From positions 4,078,501-4,142,500 of the forward strand of contig NZ_OY781616.1 of NCBI RefSeq assembly GCF_963677005.1: a stretch of DNA of 64,000 nt, written 5' to 3'. Source of the stretch: Maridesulfovibrio sp. (lineage in GTDB: Bacteria; Desulfobacterota; Desulfovibrionia; Desulfovibrionales; Desulfovibrionaceae). Shown here piece after piece: positions 52,265-60,159 of this stretch. Every line of letters begins with the position of its first letter. Within the stretch, counting starts at the first letter, position 1. A program made the translations under genes and the position numbers. The notes beneath the pieces were generated by a model. That model did no database searches, was not told the origin of the DNA, and was given only the letters and a program-made list of their open reading frames with translations.

Positions 52265-53629
52265 CTATTTCGCTTCCTCAAAGCTTCCCCCAAGGGCCAG
52301 ATGCAGACTGATCCGGTTATCCAGTCTCCGGCGCTTGACGTTCAGCAGCGATATTTCCGATCCTGTCCAGGCGGCCTGATGCGAGAGCACCTCGAACATG
52401 TCTATTTTGCCGACATCATACTGCAGTTTTGAAAGCTCATAGGTCTTGCGGTTGTCCTCCACTGCGCTGGTGAGGAGTTCTTCCCTCTTCTTGAGCAGGT
52501 CTTCGTTGGTCAGGGCTGTTTCCACTTCCTTGAACGCTTTGAGCGCTGCAGCGGCATAGTTCGCAACGGCTTCCTTTTGTTCGGCAGTGGCCTGTTCTAT
52601 CTGCCCTTCGATTTCTCCACCAGTGTAAAGCGGGGCGAAAAGACCTGCGGTCAGCCCGGCAATGGCATCCCCCAGAGCGTTTATTCCCGTTCCGGCCTGA
52701 ATGGTGAAGCGGGGCAGGTGCAGAAGTTCCGCGCCCTTTTCAGCATAGAATGCGGCAGCAACTCGGTCTTCGGCTGCGATGATGTCCGGCCTGCGTTCCA
52801 GAATTGCTGATGGCTGGCCAACCGGAATGGGCGGCGGAGTGGCCGCCAGAGTGTCCGCCCCGGTCATATTGTCAGCCGGGTAGCGGCCGATGAGCGTTTC
52901 AAGGCTTCTTGCGGATTCCTGCCGGGCAGCCTCAGCCTTGACCACAGCATCCTTTGCTTCTGCAAGGCTGGCGTGTACCTGGCTGACTTCCATGGCAGTA
53001 ACTTTTCCGGTCTCCTGCTTTTTCTGTTCTATGCGGTACATGTTTTCAAGCATGCCCACGATGCTTTTGAGGAATTCTATCTGGCGGTTGGTTTCGCAAA
53101 GCAGGAACCATCCTCGTGCCGTGGAGGCGGCGAGAGACTGGCGTGCGAATTCATAGTCTGCGGCAACGGCGCGGGCCGATGTTTCGGCTGATTTTTCTGT
53201 CAGTCCCAAGCGGCCCCAGACGTCCGCCTCCCATGAAATGCCCAAGCCGACACCCTGTGCGGAAGCAGAGGGCTGGCCTGATCCTCCGGCCAGCTGGCCG
53301 CCAAGGTCAACCGTGGGCGAAAGGGCCGCTCCGGCCTGTTTGGCCAGGGCATTGGCGCGGTCCACCCGTGCTGCCGCGGCCTGAAGGTTCGGGTTGTTTT
53401 TCATGGCTTCGTCAACAAGGCTGTCCAGTTCGATGTCATGGAAATTTTTAATCCAGCCGTCGCGGACCTGTCCTGTATCCTTCACCCCGGCGGTCCAATC
53501 CTCCGGAGCGGATTGCCCGGTGCCGTTTACGGAAGCCGTGGCCTCCGCATGGGTATAGTCGCGTTTACATCCGCACAGGATAAGGAATGCGCCAATTGCA
53601 AGCAGCAGCAGTTGTTGTTTCCTGTTCAT
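52265..53629 (-). CDS. NodT/TolC-family outer-membrane efflux lipoprotein
   Basis: A 454-residue outer-membrane channel lipoprotein: signal MNRKQQLLLLAIGAFLIL with lipobox LCGC. The two TolC (OEP) repeats are present: LVDEAMKNNPNLQAAAARVDRA, then the second half from RRPDIIAAEDRVAAAFYAEKG to VETALTNEDLL. GGGAGG precedes the ATG. It ends a minus-strand set with a HlyD-type adaptor and a DUF3302 protein. The gap between it and the adaptor (53630-53890) holds two inverted copies of the dispersed repeat. An inner-membrane pump is not encoded here. Confidence 0.92.
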   Translation of the reverse strand: MNRKQQLLLLAIGAFLILCGCKRDYTHAEATASVNGTGQSAPEDWTAGVKDTGQVRDGWIKNFHDIELDSLVDEAMKNNPNLQAAAARVDRANALAKQAGAALSPTVDLGGQLAGGSGQPSASAQGVGLGISWEADVWGRLGLTEKSAETSARAVAADYEFARQSLAASTARGWFLLCETNRQIEFLKSIVGMLENMYRIEQKKQETGKVTAMEVSQVHASLAEAKDAVVKAEAARQESARSLETLIGRYPADNMTGADTLAATPPPIPVGQPSAILERRPDIIAAEDRVAAAFYAEKGAELLHLPRFTIQAGTGINALGDAIAGLTAGLFAPLYTGGEIEGQIEQATAEQKEAVANYAAAALKAFKEVETALTNEDLLKKREELLTSAVEDNRKTYELSKLQYDVGKIDMFEVLSHQAAWTGSEISLLNVKRRRLDNRISLHLALGGSFEEAK

Positions 53630-53672
53630 GTGATTCCTCCCTGTATGACCTGTTTATTTGATATTTTTTGTT

Positions 53673-53745
53673 TTGATGCGCTTCTCGCGTTTAATAATTT
53701 GATTTCGCCTCTGGCAGCCAAAGGGGATAATCCCCTTTGGAAACC
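53673..53745 (-). repeat. Dispersed repeat, copy C (inverted)
   Basis: Read on the minus strand: GGGTTTCCAAAGGGG with its CCCCTTTGG partner (10-bp hairpin), then GCCAGAGGCGAAATC and a divergent GCGAGAAGCGCATCAA end. It faces away from copy D, 70 bases on. Confidence 0.72.
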
Positions 53746-53815
53746 CTAATAGTTTAGGGTTATTGAGGTGAAAACTTCAACTCTGAGCACAAGAATTCGC
53801 AACTTAAAACAATAT

Positions 53816-53889
53816 GGGATTCCAAAGGGCCTCGGGCCCTTTGGCCGCCGGCGGCGAAATCAGATGTCCAAAAGCGCGAAGCGCATCAA
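53816..53889 (+). repeat. Dispersed repeat, copy D
   Basis: GGGATTCCAAAGGGCC with GGCCCTTTGG (hairpin), then GCCGGCGGCGAAATC and AAAGCGCGAAGCGCATCAA. It is the closest copy to A in sequence and length. It ends two bases before the stop codon of the HlyD-type gene on the other strand. Confidence 0.75.
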
Positions 53890-53890
53890 C

Positions 53891-54844
53891 TTAGAGCCCT
53901 TCGAAGCAGATGATATTTCTCCAGCTCACCATGCGCAGCAGTATCTGCCTGATCAGTGCCAGCGGTTCCATTTTATCGCTGTATACGCTGGCTGCCGCGG
54001 CGCTGCCCAGAGGCAGGTTGTACGCGGACATGTCATCGGTGATGTTGATGAACACCGGGACCCGGCCTTCCGGTATTTCCGTGCTCACGCTGAGCAGATC
54101 GCCGGACGGCTGGAGTTGTCCTTCGGCCAGTGCGGACTGGACTTTGGTTACTTCGCCTTTGAAGGCCCGGCCCGGAATGGCGGGAAAAATCACTTCGCAT
54201 TTGAATCCGGGCCTGATGTTCTGGAGCGGGTTCTGCTTGAAGGCCGCCACCAGCATGGGGTCTTCGGAATGGACAAAGGTCATGACCGGCCGCAGAGGCA
54301 GGGGCACGGCCATCATGCCGGGCCGGAGCCGCAACTGGGTAACCCATCCATCGGTGGGGGCGACTACGGTTGTGCTGTTCAGGTCGAAGCGGGCTTTTTC
54401 AAGTTCCGCTTTCAGGCTGTCCGCTTCCTGCTGGTACTGTTCAACATCGTATTTGCTTCCGGCCGAGGCCTTGGCCAGAGTTTTGGATTCTTTGAGTCTG
54501 CGCTGAGCGAATTCCAGACGGGCGGTAAGCTCGTCCACTCTGGCCTGAAATGGGGTGGGGTCTATGGTAAAGAGTTTGTCCCCGGCTTTGAGCGGGGTGT
54601 TCGGCTTTACGTGAACGGCGATTGTCTTGCCGCGTACCTGCGAGACTATCGGGGTGGTCTGGAAATAGATTCGTGCTTCCGGGGTGTAGGGATGGTAGTA
54701 GGCCATGCACAGGAAAATTCCGCCGACCACGAAAATTCCGCCGACAACAGCCGTGGTCACCGTCCATTTGGTGACAGGGATTTTGAAGACTTTGAAGGCA
54801 ACGAAAACAATGGCCGCGTATGTCAGTTCAATAAGGATATCCAT
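53891..54844 (-). CDS. HlyD-family membrane fusion protein (YiaV/YibH-like)
   Basis: A 317-residue periplasmic adaptor anchored by one N-terminal TM segment (TTAVVGGIFVVGGIFLCMAYY, about 30-50). A biotinyl/lipoyl-like half follows (VKPNTPLKAGDKLFTIDPTPFQARV), then a coiled-coil hairpin (about 85-150) and the second half STTVVAPTDGWVTQLRLRPG with a beta-barrel. It starts two bases after the DUF3302 gene, the yiaW-yiaV pairing known in E. coli. With the NodT channel it could form a trans-envelope conduit; the pump partner is missing nearby. Confidence 0.88.
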   Translation of the reverse strand: MDILIELTYAAIVFVAFKVFKIPVTKWTVTTAVVGGIFVVGGIFLCMAYYHPYTPEARIYFQTTPIVSQVRGKTIAVHVKPNTPLKAGDKLFTIDPTPFQARVDELTARLEFAQRRLKESKTLAKASAGSKYDVEQYQQEADSLKAELEKARFDLNSTTVVAPTDGWVTQLRLRPGMMAVPLPLRPVMTFVHSEDPMLVAAFKQNPLQNIRPGFKCEVIFPAIPGRAFKGEVTKVQSALAEGQLQPSGDLLSVSTEIPEGRVPVFINITDDMSAYNLPLGSAAAASVYSDKMEPLALIRQILLRMVSWRNIICFEGL

Positions 54845-54846
54845 GC

Positions 54847-55161
54847 CTAGTCCTCCCTACTTTCCGGTTCGGCGTCAGTTTCCGGCCCGTCCTGTTCTGC
54901 CTCAAGAAATTCATTGTCCGGCTGGATGTCCGGCTTGTGGATCATCGCCCAGATCCAGAGGAAGGGCCAGATGGCGTGCAGGGTGAAAAGGCTGACCCAG
55001 CCTGCGGCGTGGATGGCGTCCTGGTGGGGGTGGTTTCGTTTCTTGGCAATGTTGTAGGGAATATCGTGGATATAGATGATTCCGTACACGATTGCCAGAA
55101 AGACGAATATGAGCATGAATGCCCCTATATAATCCAGTATGCGGGAATCCGTTTCGATCAT
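54847..55161 (-). CDS. DUF3302 inner-membrane protein (YiaW/YibI-like)
   Basis: A 104-residue protein with two TM helices (IGAFMLIFVFLAIVYGIIYI at about 12-31 and AAGWVSLFTLHAIWPFLWIW at about 52-71). The typical HDIPYNIAKKRNHPHQDAIHAAGW stretch lies between them, followed by an acidic tail. AAGGAG precedes the ATG at 55161; an upstream in-frame extension to 55320 is not needed. DUF3302 proteins are regularly paired with YiaV-type adaptors, as here, so it may be the inner-membrane partner. Function otherwise unknown. Confidence 0.88.
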   Translation of the reverse strand: MIETDSRILDYIGAFMLIFVFLAIVYGIIYIHDIPYNIAKKRNHPHQDAIHAAGWVSLFTLHAIWPFLWIWAMIHKPDIQPDNEFLEAEQDGPETDAEPESRED

Positions 55162-55408
55162 GGGTGCTCCTTTTGGTCTCGTTTCGGCAGCATGGGTCGG
55201 TGGGGTTGGGTAACCTTTCCAGCGAAAGGACAAACGGCTGTTTATCCGACAGGTTGCTTTTGTTTTTCCGTAGCACATTATCACGCGGCAGACTACACAA
55301 TTTCCGTGAAATATGCGCAAACGGAAGCCGTTTAGGCATAAACTCGTATTTACAGAACATTTGCGTCTGCGCTATCAACTTCCGGATGAAATAATGAAAG
55401 GAGCTGGT

Positions 55409-56065
55409 ATGAATAATATTGAAGCTGAAAAACTGGTTGTCGCTCCGGTTGAGCGCAAAGACGGCACCTATGCCTTGAGGCTGTGCATCACCCACGGGCG
55501 GATCACAGCGGGAATGATGAAAACCGTCATGAAGACCATGGAGGAGTTCAACCTCCCTTTTTTGCGGTCCACCACCGGACAGCGCATGAATCTTGAAGGA
55601 ATCCCTGCGGACAGGGTTGATGAGGTTATTGCTTCACTGGGTACCGCTGCGGGAAAAATACCTCCGGGAGTGGCAGCCTGTGCCGGAGCCGGGATATGCA
55701 AATACGGCATGCAGGAAAGCGGCGAAATGGCCGACAGACTCCTTGCGTTGATCAAACAGAACGGTCCTTATCCGTCCAAGGTAAAGAGCGGCGTTTCCGG
55801 GTGCAAGATGGCCTGTGCGCACAGCTTTGTCCGCGATATCGGTATGATCGGCGGCCCCAAGGGCTGGGATGTTCATTTCGGAGGATCTTCCAGAAAGGAT
55901 GCCGTACCCGGAGTAAAGCTCGGCAGCGGGCTGGGTATGGATGATGCACTTGAACTGGTCGGCAAGGCTCTTGTGTTCTACAGGGAGAACGGCAACAAGC
56001 GCGAGCGCTCAAGTGCCATGCTGCGCCGACTGGGAACGGAAGCATTGCTGAACGCTCTAGGATAG
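55409..56065 (+). CDS. Small assimilatory-type (low-spin) sulfite reductase
   Basis: A 218-residue soluble siroheme/[4Fe-4S] enzyme reducing sulfite to sulfide. It holds one ferredoxin-like half-domain (about 10-80) and the cofactor domain. The cluster/siroheme cysteines are complete: Cys91 and Cys97 in CAGAGIC (C-x5-C), Cys132 and Cys136 in CKMAC (C-x3-C). Length matches the monomeric Desulfovibrio low-spin sulfite reductase, much smaller than CysI or DsrAB. AAAGGAG precedes the ATG. A terminator follows, so it is monocistronic. Confidence 0.92.
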   Translation: MNNIEAEKLVVAPVERKDGTYALRLCITHGRITAGMMKTVMKTMEEFNLPFLRSTTGQRMNLEGIPADRVDEVIASLGTAAGKIPPGVAACAGAGICKYGMQESGEMADRLLALIKQNGPYPSKVKSGVSGCKMACAHSFVRDIGMIGGPKGWDVHFGGSSRKDAVPGVKLGSGLGMDDALELVGKALVFYRENGNKRERSSAMLRRLGTEALLNALG

Positions 56066-56150
56066 TTGTGCAATCTCCGGAATGATGTGTCGGAGAGCCT
56101 CTCGTTGCTCCGGCCTGCCGGGAAGATTTGCAACCTTAATAGAATAAACG

Positions 56151-56193
56151 GCCGGAACCGGCGTTCTTTTATGTTCATCGGTTCCGGCTTTTT
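56151..56193 (+). terminator. Terminator after sulfite reductase, possibly bidirectional
   Basis: GCCGGAACCG (56151-56160) pairs perfectly with CGGTTCCGGC (56179-56188) across an 18-base loop, followed by TTTTT. Confidence 0.8.
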
Positions 56194-56198
56194 ACGGA

Positions 56199-56288
56199 TC
56201 AGCCGGTGCGGTTAAACATCTGGACCTTGGGTCCGCGTCCTGATATCAACGTGCTCCACGCACTTGTTCCTGTCATATCCTCCTTCAT
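56199..56288 (-). CDS. Possible 29-residue (or 25-residue) small protein
   Basis: A short minus-strand frame, MTGTSAWSTLISGRGPKVQ... preceded in frame by MKED. AAGGAGG lies immediately before the second ATG (56276) but at only two bases' distance. It ends just before the bidirectional terminator. It may be a small peptide gene or chance in the leader of the next gene. Confidence 0.25.
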   Translation of the reverse strand: MKEDMTGTSAWSTLISGRGPKVQMFNRTG

Positions 56289-56334
56289 GAAAAATCAGGC
56301 TCCGTATTTTGCGGAGCGAAGCACACGACATTAA

Positions 56335-57558
56335 ATGGGAAAACATATCATTGAAGAGGCTTCCCGCTGCCTGCAGTGCAAGAAGCCTTTGTGCAGCAAA
56401 GGGTGCCCGCTCGGAACACCGATCAACAAAATGATCGGCCTTCTGCTCAAGGGCGAAATGCGCGAGGCCGGGGCCTTGCTTTTTGAAAACAATCCGCTTT
56501 CCGTAGTCTGTTCACTTATCTGCCCGCATGAAAATTTCTGCGAGGGGCACTGCATTCTAGGACGCAAGAGTTCCCCTGTGCAGGTCAGCGACATTGAACA
56601 ATACGTTTCAAGATATTATCTGGAGCAGTACATTCCACCCAGACCTGCGGAAACGAAGAAAGCGCGTATAGCCATAGTCGGCTCCGGGCCTGCCGGAATC
56701 ACCGTGGCCTTCATACTTGCCCTGAAAGGGTACAGGGTTACTATCTTCGAGTCTGAAGAGAAAATCGGCGGGGTCCTGCAATACGGGATTCCGGATTTCC
56801 GGCTGCCCAAGGATATTCTGGAAAAGCTTCGCCGTGTTCTCGTGCAACTGGGAGTGAAAATCCGTCCCAATATGCTCATCGGTCCGGTGGTCAGTCTGCA
56901 TGATCTTTTGCGTGACGGTTACGAAGCCGTTTTTATCGGAACAGGTGTCTGGAACCCCAAACCACTGCGGCTCAAGGGCGAAACTCTGGGAAATGTTCAT
57001 TACGCCATCAACTATCTGAAAAATCCGGATGTGTACGATCTCGGAGACAGAGTGGCGGTCATCGGGGCCGGAAATGTGGCTATGGACGTGGCCCGCACCG
57101 CTCTGCGCAAAGGTGCTCGTGAGGTAACCGTTCTCTACCGCAGAGGCGAGGAGGACATGAGCGCAACCGGGTACGAGCGTGAGTATGCCCGGCTGGACGG
57201 TGTCCGGTTTGAATTCTACCGTTCACCGGTGGAACTGACCGAGGACGGTGTAGTCTGCGTCAGAACAGCCATGGAACAGGATGCTGAAGGAAACAGTCGT
57301 CTGAAAACCGTGGAAGGATCGGAACATCTCTTTGAGGCCGATTCGGTTTTCATCGCAGTCAGCCAGAATCCGCGCAACAATCTTGCGGGCATAGAGATAG
57401 GAAGGACCGGACTTGTCATTACCGACGAGGAAGGACGCACAACCAGAGAAGGAATATTCGCTTCCGGGGATGTGGTTACCGGTGCCCGCACTGTTGCCGA
57501 GGCCGTGCGCTGCTCCAAGCGGTCCGCACAGGCCATCATTGATCATGTTGAGGGATAG
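56335..57558 (+). CDS. GltD/NfnB-like NAD(P)-dependent oxidoreductase with Fe-S N-domain
   Basis: A 407-residue flavoprotein. The N-terminal domain (about 1-95) has two cysteine sets for [4Fe-4S] clusters: CLQCKKPLCSKGC (C12, C15, C20, C24) and CSLICPHENFCEGHC. An FAD domain follows (IAIVGSGPAGIT near 113; GGVLQYGIPDFRLPK), then an NAD(P) domain (VAVIGAGNVAMD) and the closing GIFASGDVVTGARTVAEAV. Relatives are glutamate synthase small subunit and NfnB, the latter with a ferredoxin-like partner; neither partner is adjacent. It probably transfers electrons between NAD(P)H and an Fe-S acceptor. No RBS is visible before the ATG. Confidence 0.85.
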   Translation: MGKHIIEEASRCLQCKKPLCSKGCPLGTPINKMIGLLLKGEMREAGALLFENNPLSVVCSLICPHENFCEGHCILGRKSSPVQVSDIEQYVSRYYLEQYIPPRPAETKKARIAIVGSGPAGITVAFILALKGYRVTIFESEEKIGGVLQYGIPDFRLPKDILEKLRRVLVQLGVKIRPNMLIGPVVSLHDLLRDGYEAVFIGTGVWNPKPLRLKGETLGNVHYAINYLKNPDVYDLGDRVAVIGAGNVAMDVARTALRKGAREVTVLYRRGEEDMSATGYEREYARLDGVRFEFYRSPVELTEDGVVCVRTAMEQDAEGNSRLKTVEGSEHLFEADSVFIAVSQNPRNNLAGIEIGRTGLVITDEEGRTTREGIFASGDVVTGARTVAEAVRCSKRSAQAIIDHVEG

Positions 57559-57623
57559 CATTCGCACAAGGGTAATTGATTCTTCCCGGTTCGCTTTTTC
57601 CCCGATAGTTTTTCCAAGGCCGC

Positions 57624-57684
57624 TTGACAAAGCAGGCGGTATGCGGTGTCAATTGAACCGGTGCCGGAAATATTCCGGCACCGG
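57624..57684 (+). promoter_or_regulatory. Promoter-operator region of the adh activator gene
   Basis: TTGACA (57624-57629) could be a -35, with TGTCAA at 57647 in -10 position; the two also form an inverted repeat with a 17-base spacer. Just after it, CCGGTGCCGGAA-ATA-TTCCGGCACCGG (57658-57684) is a perfect 12-bp inverted repeat, 40 bases before the start codon. It may be an operator or a leader hairpin. Confidence 0.45.
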
Positions 57685-57723
57685 AAACCGCAAGGCTGTC
57701 CGCCGCATCGGCAGGAAATACGC

Positions 57724-59685
57724 ATGGAAAAAGTATCTCATCACCCTCTGTCCAGTGAACGCAAGGCCGAGGTTCTGGATCAATGGCAGTCTTTTCAGGA
57801 GACCGGCACGGTTGACAGATCAATAGTCCGGCCCATGATTCTTGCCTCCTGGGAACGCTGCCGCAGGGCGGAGCTTCCCCGCGATTCTCTTGCCCTGTGT
57901 CCCATTGATGCCGAAGCGCTTGAGCGCTCCACTGCCCGGAACAGGAGTCTGGTGGAAAGTGCCAAGCACCTGATGGACAAGCTTGTCCATTCCATACATC
58001 TCTCCAAGAGCGTGGTCACTCTGGTCGATACGGACGGGCTTGTCCTGCACGCATCGGCCACCAGTCAGGATCTCGAAAATGTTCCCTACGGTGTTCCCGG
58101 TCGCCGTTGCGATGAGGCCACCATAGGCACCAACGGTATGGGGCTGTGTGCCATTGAAAAGAAGGCTGTGCATGTTATCGCGTCCGAGCATTACAATTCT
58201 TCACTTCATTATCTGAGCTGCTCCGCCGCGCCCATTCACGATGTTTCCGGCCGGTTTGTCGGAGCCATAAATCTGGCTATCAGTTCCGAAAATTTTCATC
58301 AGCACACGCTGGGGCTTGTCGAGGCAGCCGCCCACGCCATAGAGGAGCATCTGCGGCTGCGCACACTGGTCCGCAACCAGAAGGTGATTCTGGACTTGCT
58401 GGACGAGGGGGTAATCGTTCTCGCCAGTGACGGAGTGATCAGCAGCATCAACCCGCAGGCCTGCAGGATGCTTGGAATCAGCGAGCATTCCGAAGGCCGG
58501 AACATACTGGAATATTTCCAACCCGGTTCAATTCTCCAGTCCGTTCTTGCCGAGCGCGTTTCCTTCCATGACCGGGAGGTCTCGTTCGAATTGCGTGAGG
58601 GCAGGCGTTCATGCATATTGTCCTGTGCTCCGTTCGGCGAAACCGGGGTGATCCTGACCCTGCGCGGGGTCAAACGCATGCGCAGCTATGCGTCCAGAGT
58701 GGCCGGTTCCAAGGCTGTGTATACATTCGATAATATTATCGGAGAATCAGCCGTGCTGCAGGAAACCATCCGGCTTACAAGGGTTGCCGCCAACAGTGAA
58801 GCCACCACTCTGCTGGTGGGGGAATCCGGTACCGGCAAGGAATTGTTCGCTCAGGCCATTCATAATGCGGGTAACCGCCGGAAAGGACCGTTTGTTGTGG
58901 TAAACTGCGGCGCATTGCCCCGCAATCTGGTGCAGAGTGAATTGTTCGGCTATGTTTCCGGTGCGTTTTCCGGTGCCCTCAAGGACGGCAGTCCCGGCAA
59001 ATTTGAACTGGCCGACGGTGGAACATTGTTTCTCGATGAAATCGGGGAAATGCCGCTGGAAGCTCAGGTAAGCCTGTTGCGCCTGCTTCAGGAGAGCGAG
59101 GTGACCCGGCTGGGAGGCAAGCAGGCCAAGCGGATTGACGTGCGCATCATCGCCGCCACAAACAAGGACCTGCCCGGTGCAGTACGCAACAAGTCGTTTC
59201 GCGAGGACCTTTATTATCGTCTGAACGTATTGACCATTAACATTCCGCCGTTGCGGCAGCGTGAAGGGGATGTTTCACAACTGGCGGGAGTTTTTCTGGA
59301 CAAGTTCGCAGGTACTTTGAACAAAAAACATCTGCGGCTGTCGGAAGAAGCCGCGTCCGCAATGGAAGCGTACCACTGGCCCGGAAATGTGCGGGAACTC
59401 GAAAACTGCATTGAACGGCTGGTGAACGTGACCCGTGGTGATATAATCGACATGACGGACCTGCCGCAGGATTTAGTGGGAGACATGGTCCTGTTGCCTT
59501 CCGTGCGCACCACCGGTCCTTCCATGTCGCTTAAGCACATTCAGAAAGCGCATATTCTGGACACCCTGCGCGAAACAGGCGGCAATCTGCGCCGGACGTC
59601 TTCCCTTCTGAACATATCCCGTTCCACCCTTTACGCGAAAATAAAGCAGTATCACATTGAGGTGGATGCTTTCCGCGCCGTGTAG
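57724..59685 (+). CDS. Sigma-54-dependent activator, AcoR/DhaR-like (GAF-PAS-AAA+-Fis)
   Basis: A 653-residue enhancer-binding protein. An N-terminal sensor has a GAF-like domain (about 60-210, VVTLVDTDGLVLHAS and GTNGMGLCAIEKKAVHV) and a PAS domain (about 220-300, LLDEGVIVLASDGVI). The AAA+ domain has Walker A GESGTGKE at 366-373, GAFSGA at 413-418 and [14 protein letters not shown] Fis-type HTH lies at the end (RTSSLLNISRSTLYAKIKQ). AGGAAA selects the ATG at 57724 over an upstream frame start. It is followed by adh, whose promoter is of sigma-54 type, so it is very likely the adh activator. Confidence 0.92.
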   Translation: MEKVSHHPLSSERKAEVLDQWQSFQETGTVDRSIVRPMILASWERCRRAELPRDSLALCPIDAEALERSTARNRSLVESAKHLMDKLVHSIHLSKSVVTLVDTDGLVLHASATSQDLENVPYGVPGRRCDEATIGTNGMGLCAIEKKAVHVIASEHYNSSLHYLSCSAAPIHDVSGRFVGAINLAISSENFHQHTLGLVEAAAHAIEEHLRLRTLVRNQKVILDLLDEGVIVLASDGVISSINPQACRMLGISEHSEGRNILEYFQPGSILQSVLAERVSFHDREVSFELREGRRSCILSCAPFGETGVILTLRGVKRMRSYASRVAGSKAVYTFDNIIGESAVLQETIRLTRVAANSEATTLLVGESGTGKELFAQAIHNAGNRRKGPFVVVNCGALPRNLVQSELFGYVSGAFSGALKDGSPGKFELADGGTLFLDEIGEMPLEAQVSLLRLLQESEVTRLGGKQAKRIDVRIIAATNKDLPGAVRNKSFREDLYYRLNVLTINIPPLRQREGDVSQLAGVFLDKFAGTLNKKHLRLSEEAASAMEAYHWPGNVRELENCIERLVNVTRGDIIDMTDLPQDLVGDMVLLPSVRTTGPSMSLKHIQKAHILDTLRETGGNLRRTSSLLNISRSTLYAKIKQYHIEVDAFRAV

Positions 59686-59825
59686 GAGCAGCTTTACCTT
59701 TTTCGCTACCATTTCCCTTTTCGGCCTTACTGCGGAGGCCTGAGTCGTTCCTCTTGCACCGACCACCCAGCCTATCTGCCTGAAAGAAAGGCTCTGCTGC
59801 TATTATGATCATGTTTGTAAATCAT

Positions 59826-59859
59826 ACATGTATTGAATACATGTCCGATTTTAGGACAT
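59826..59859 (+). promoter_or_regulatory. Overlapping inverted repeats upstream of adh (putative activator sites)
   Basis: ACATGTATTGAATACATGT (59826-59844) is a perfect 9+1+9 palindrome. ATGTCC-N7-GGACAT (59841-59859) overlaps it. They lie about 90-120 bp upstream of the adh -24 element, the normal place for enhancer-binding sites of a sigma-54 activator. The rest of the 59686-60159 gap is AT-rich with no other clear element. Confidence 0.6.
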
Positions 59860-59946
59860 ATGTCATAATGTAATATTTTATCATTATTCTTACATTTATC
59901 ATTAAATATCGGTACATTATATGTTTGGTAGAGCTGTTTCCTCAAC

Positions 59947-59962
59947 TGGCCTGTCTCTTGCT
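59947..59962 (+). promoter_or_regulatory. Sigma-54 promoter of adh
   Basis: TGGCCTG-N4-TTGCT with GG at 59948-59949 and GC at 59960-59961, exact -24/-12 spacing. The start is expected near 59973, leaving a leader of about 187 bases before the ATG. Confidence 0.75.
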
Positions 59963-60159
59963 TAATACAGAAATGTAAACACAGTGCGTGCACGTATTGC
60001 TGTTTTTCGGTCTGCTTACTGGGGGCGGACCGGAAGCGAGGGAAGCTTAAGTGGACGCAACAGGGCGCATGGTCTGTCTTACGGCAGGCCTGAGGGTGTA
60101 CTGGTTCTAGATGTGAGGTCACGTTGAATAATCACCATGCTAAACAGTCGGAGGACACA

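Noticed and set aside
53768-54850. Long plus-strand frame opposite the HlyD gene
   Set aside because: It is the mirror frame of a clear HlyD protein and begins inside repeat sequence; GC-rich codon use produces such shadows.
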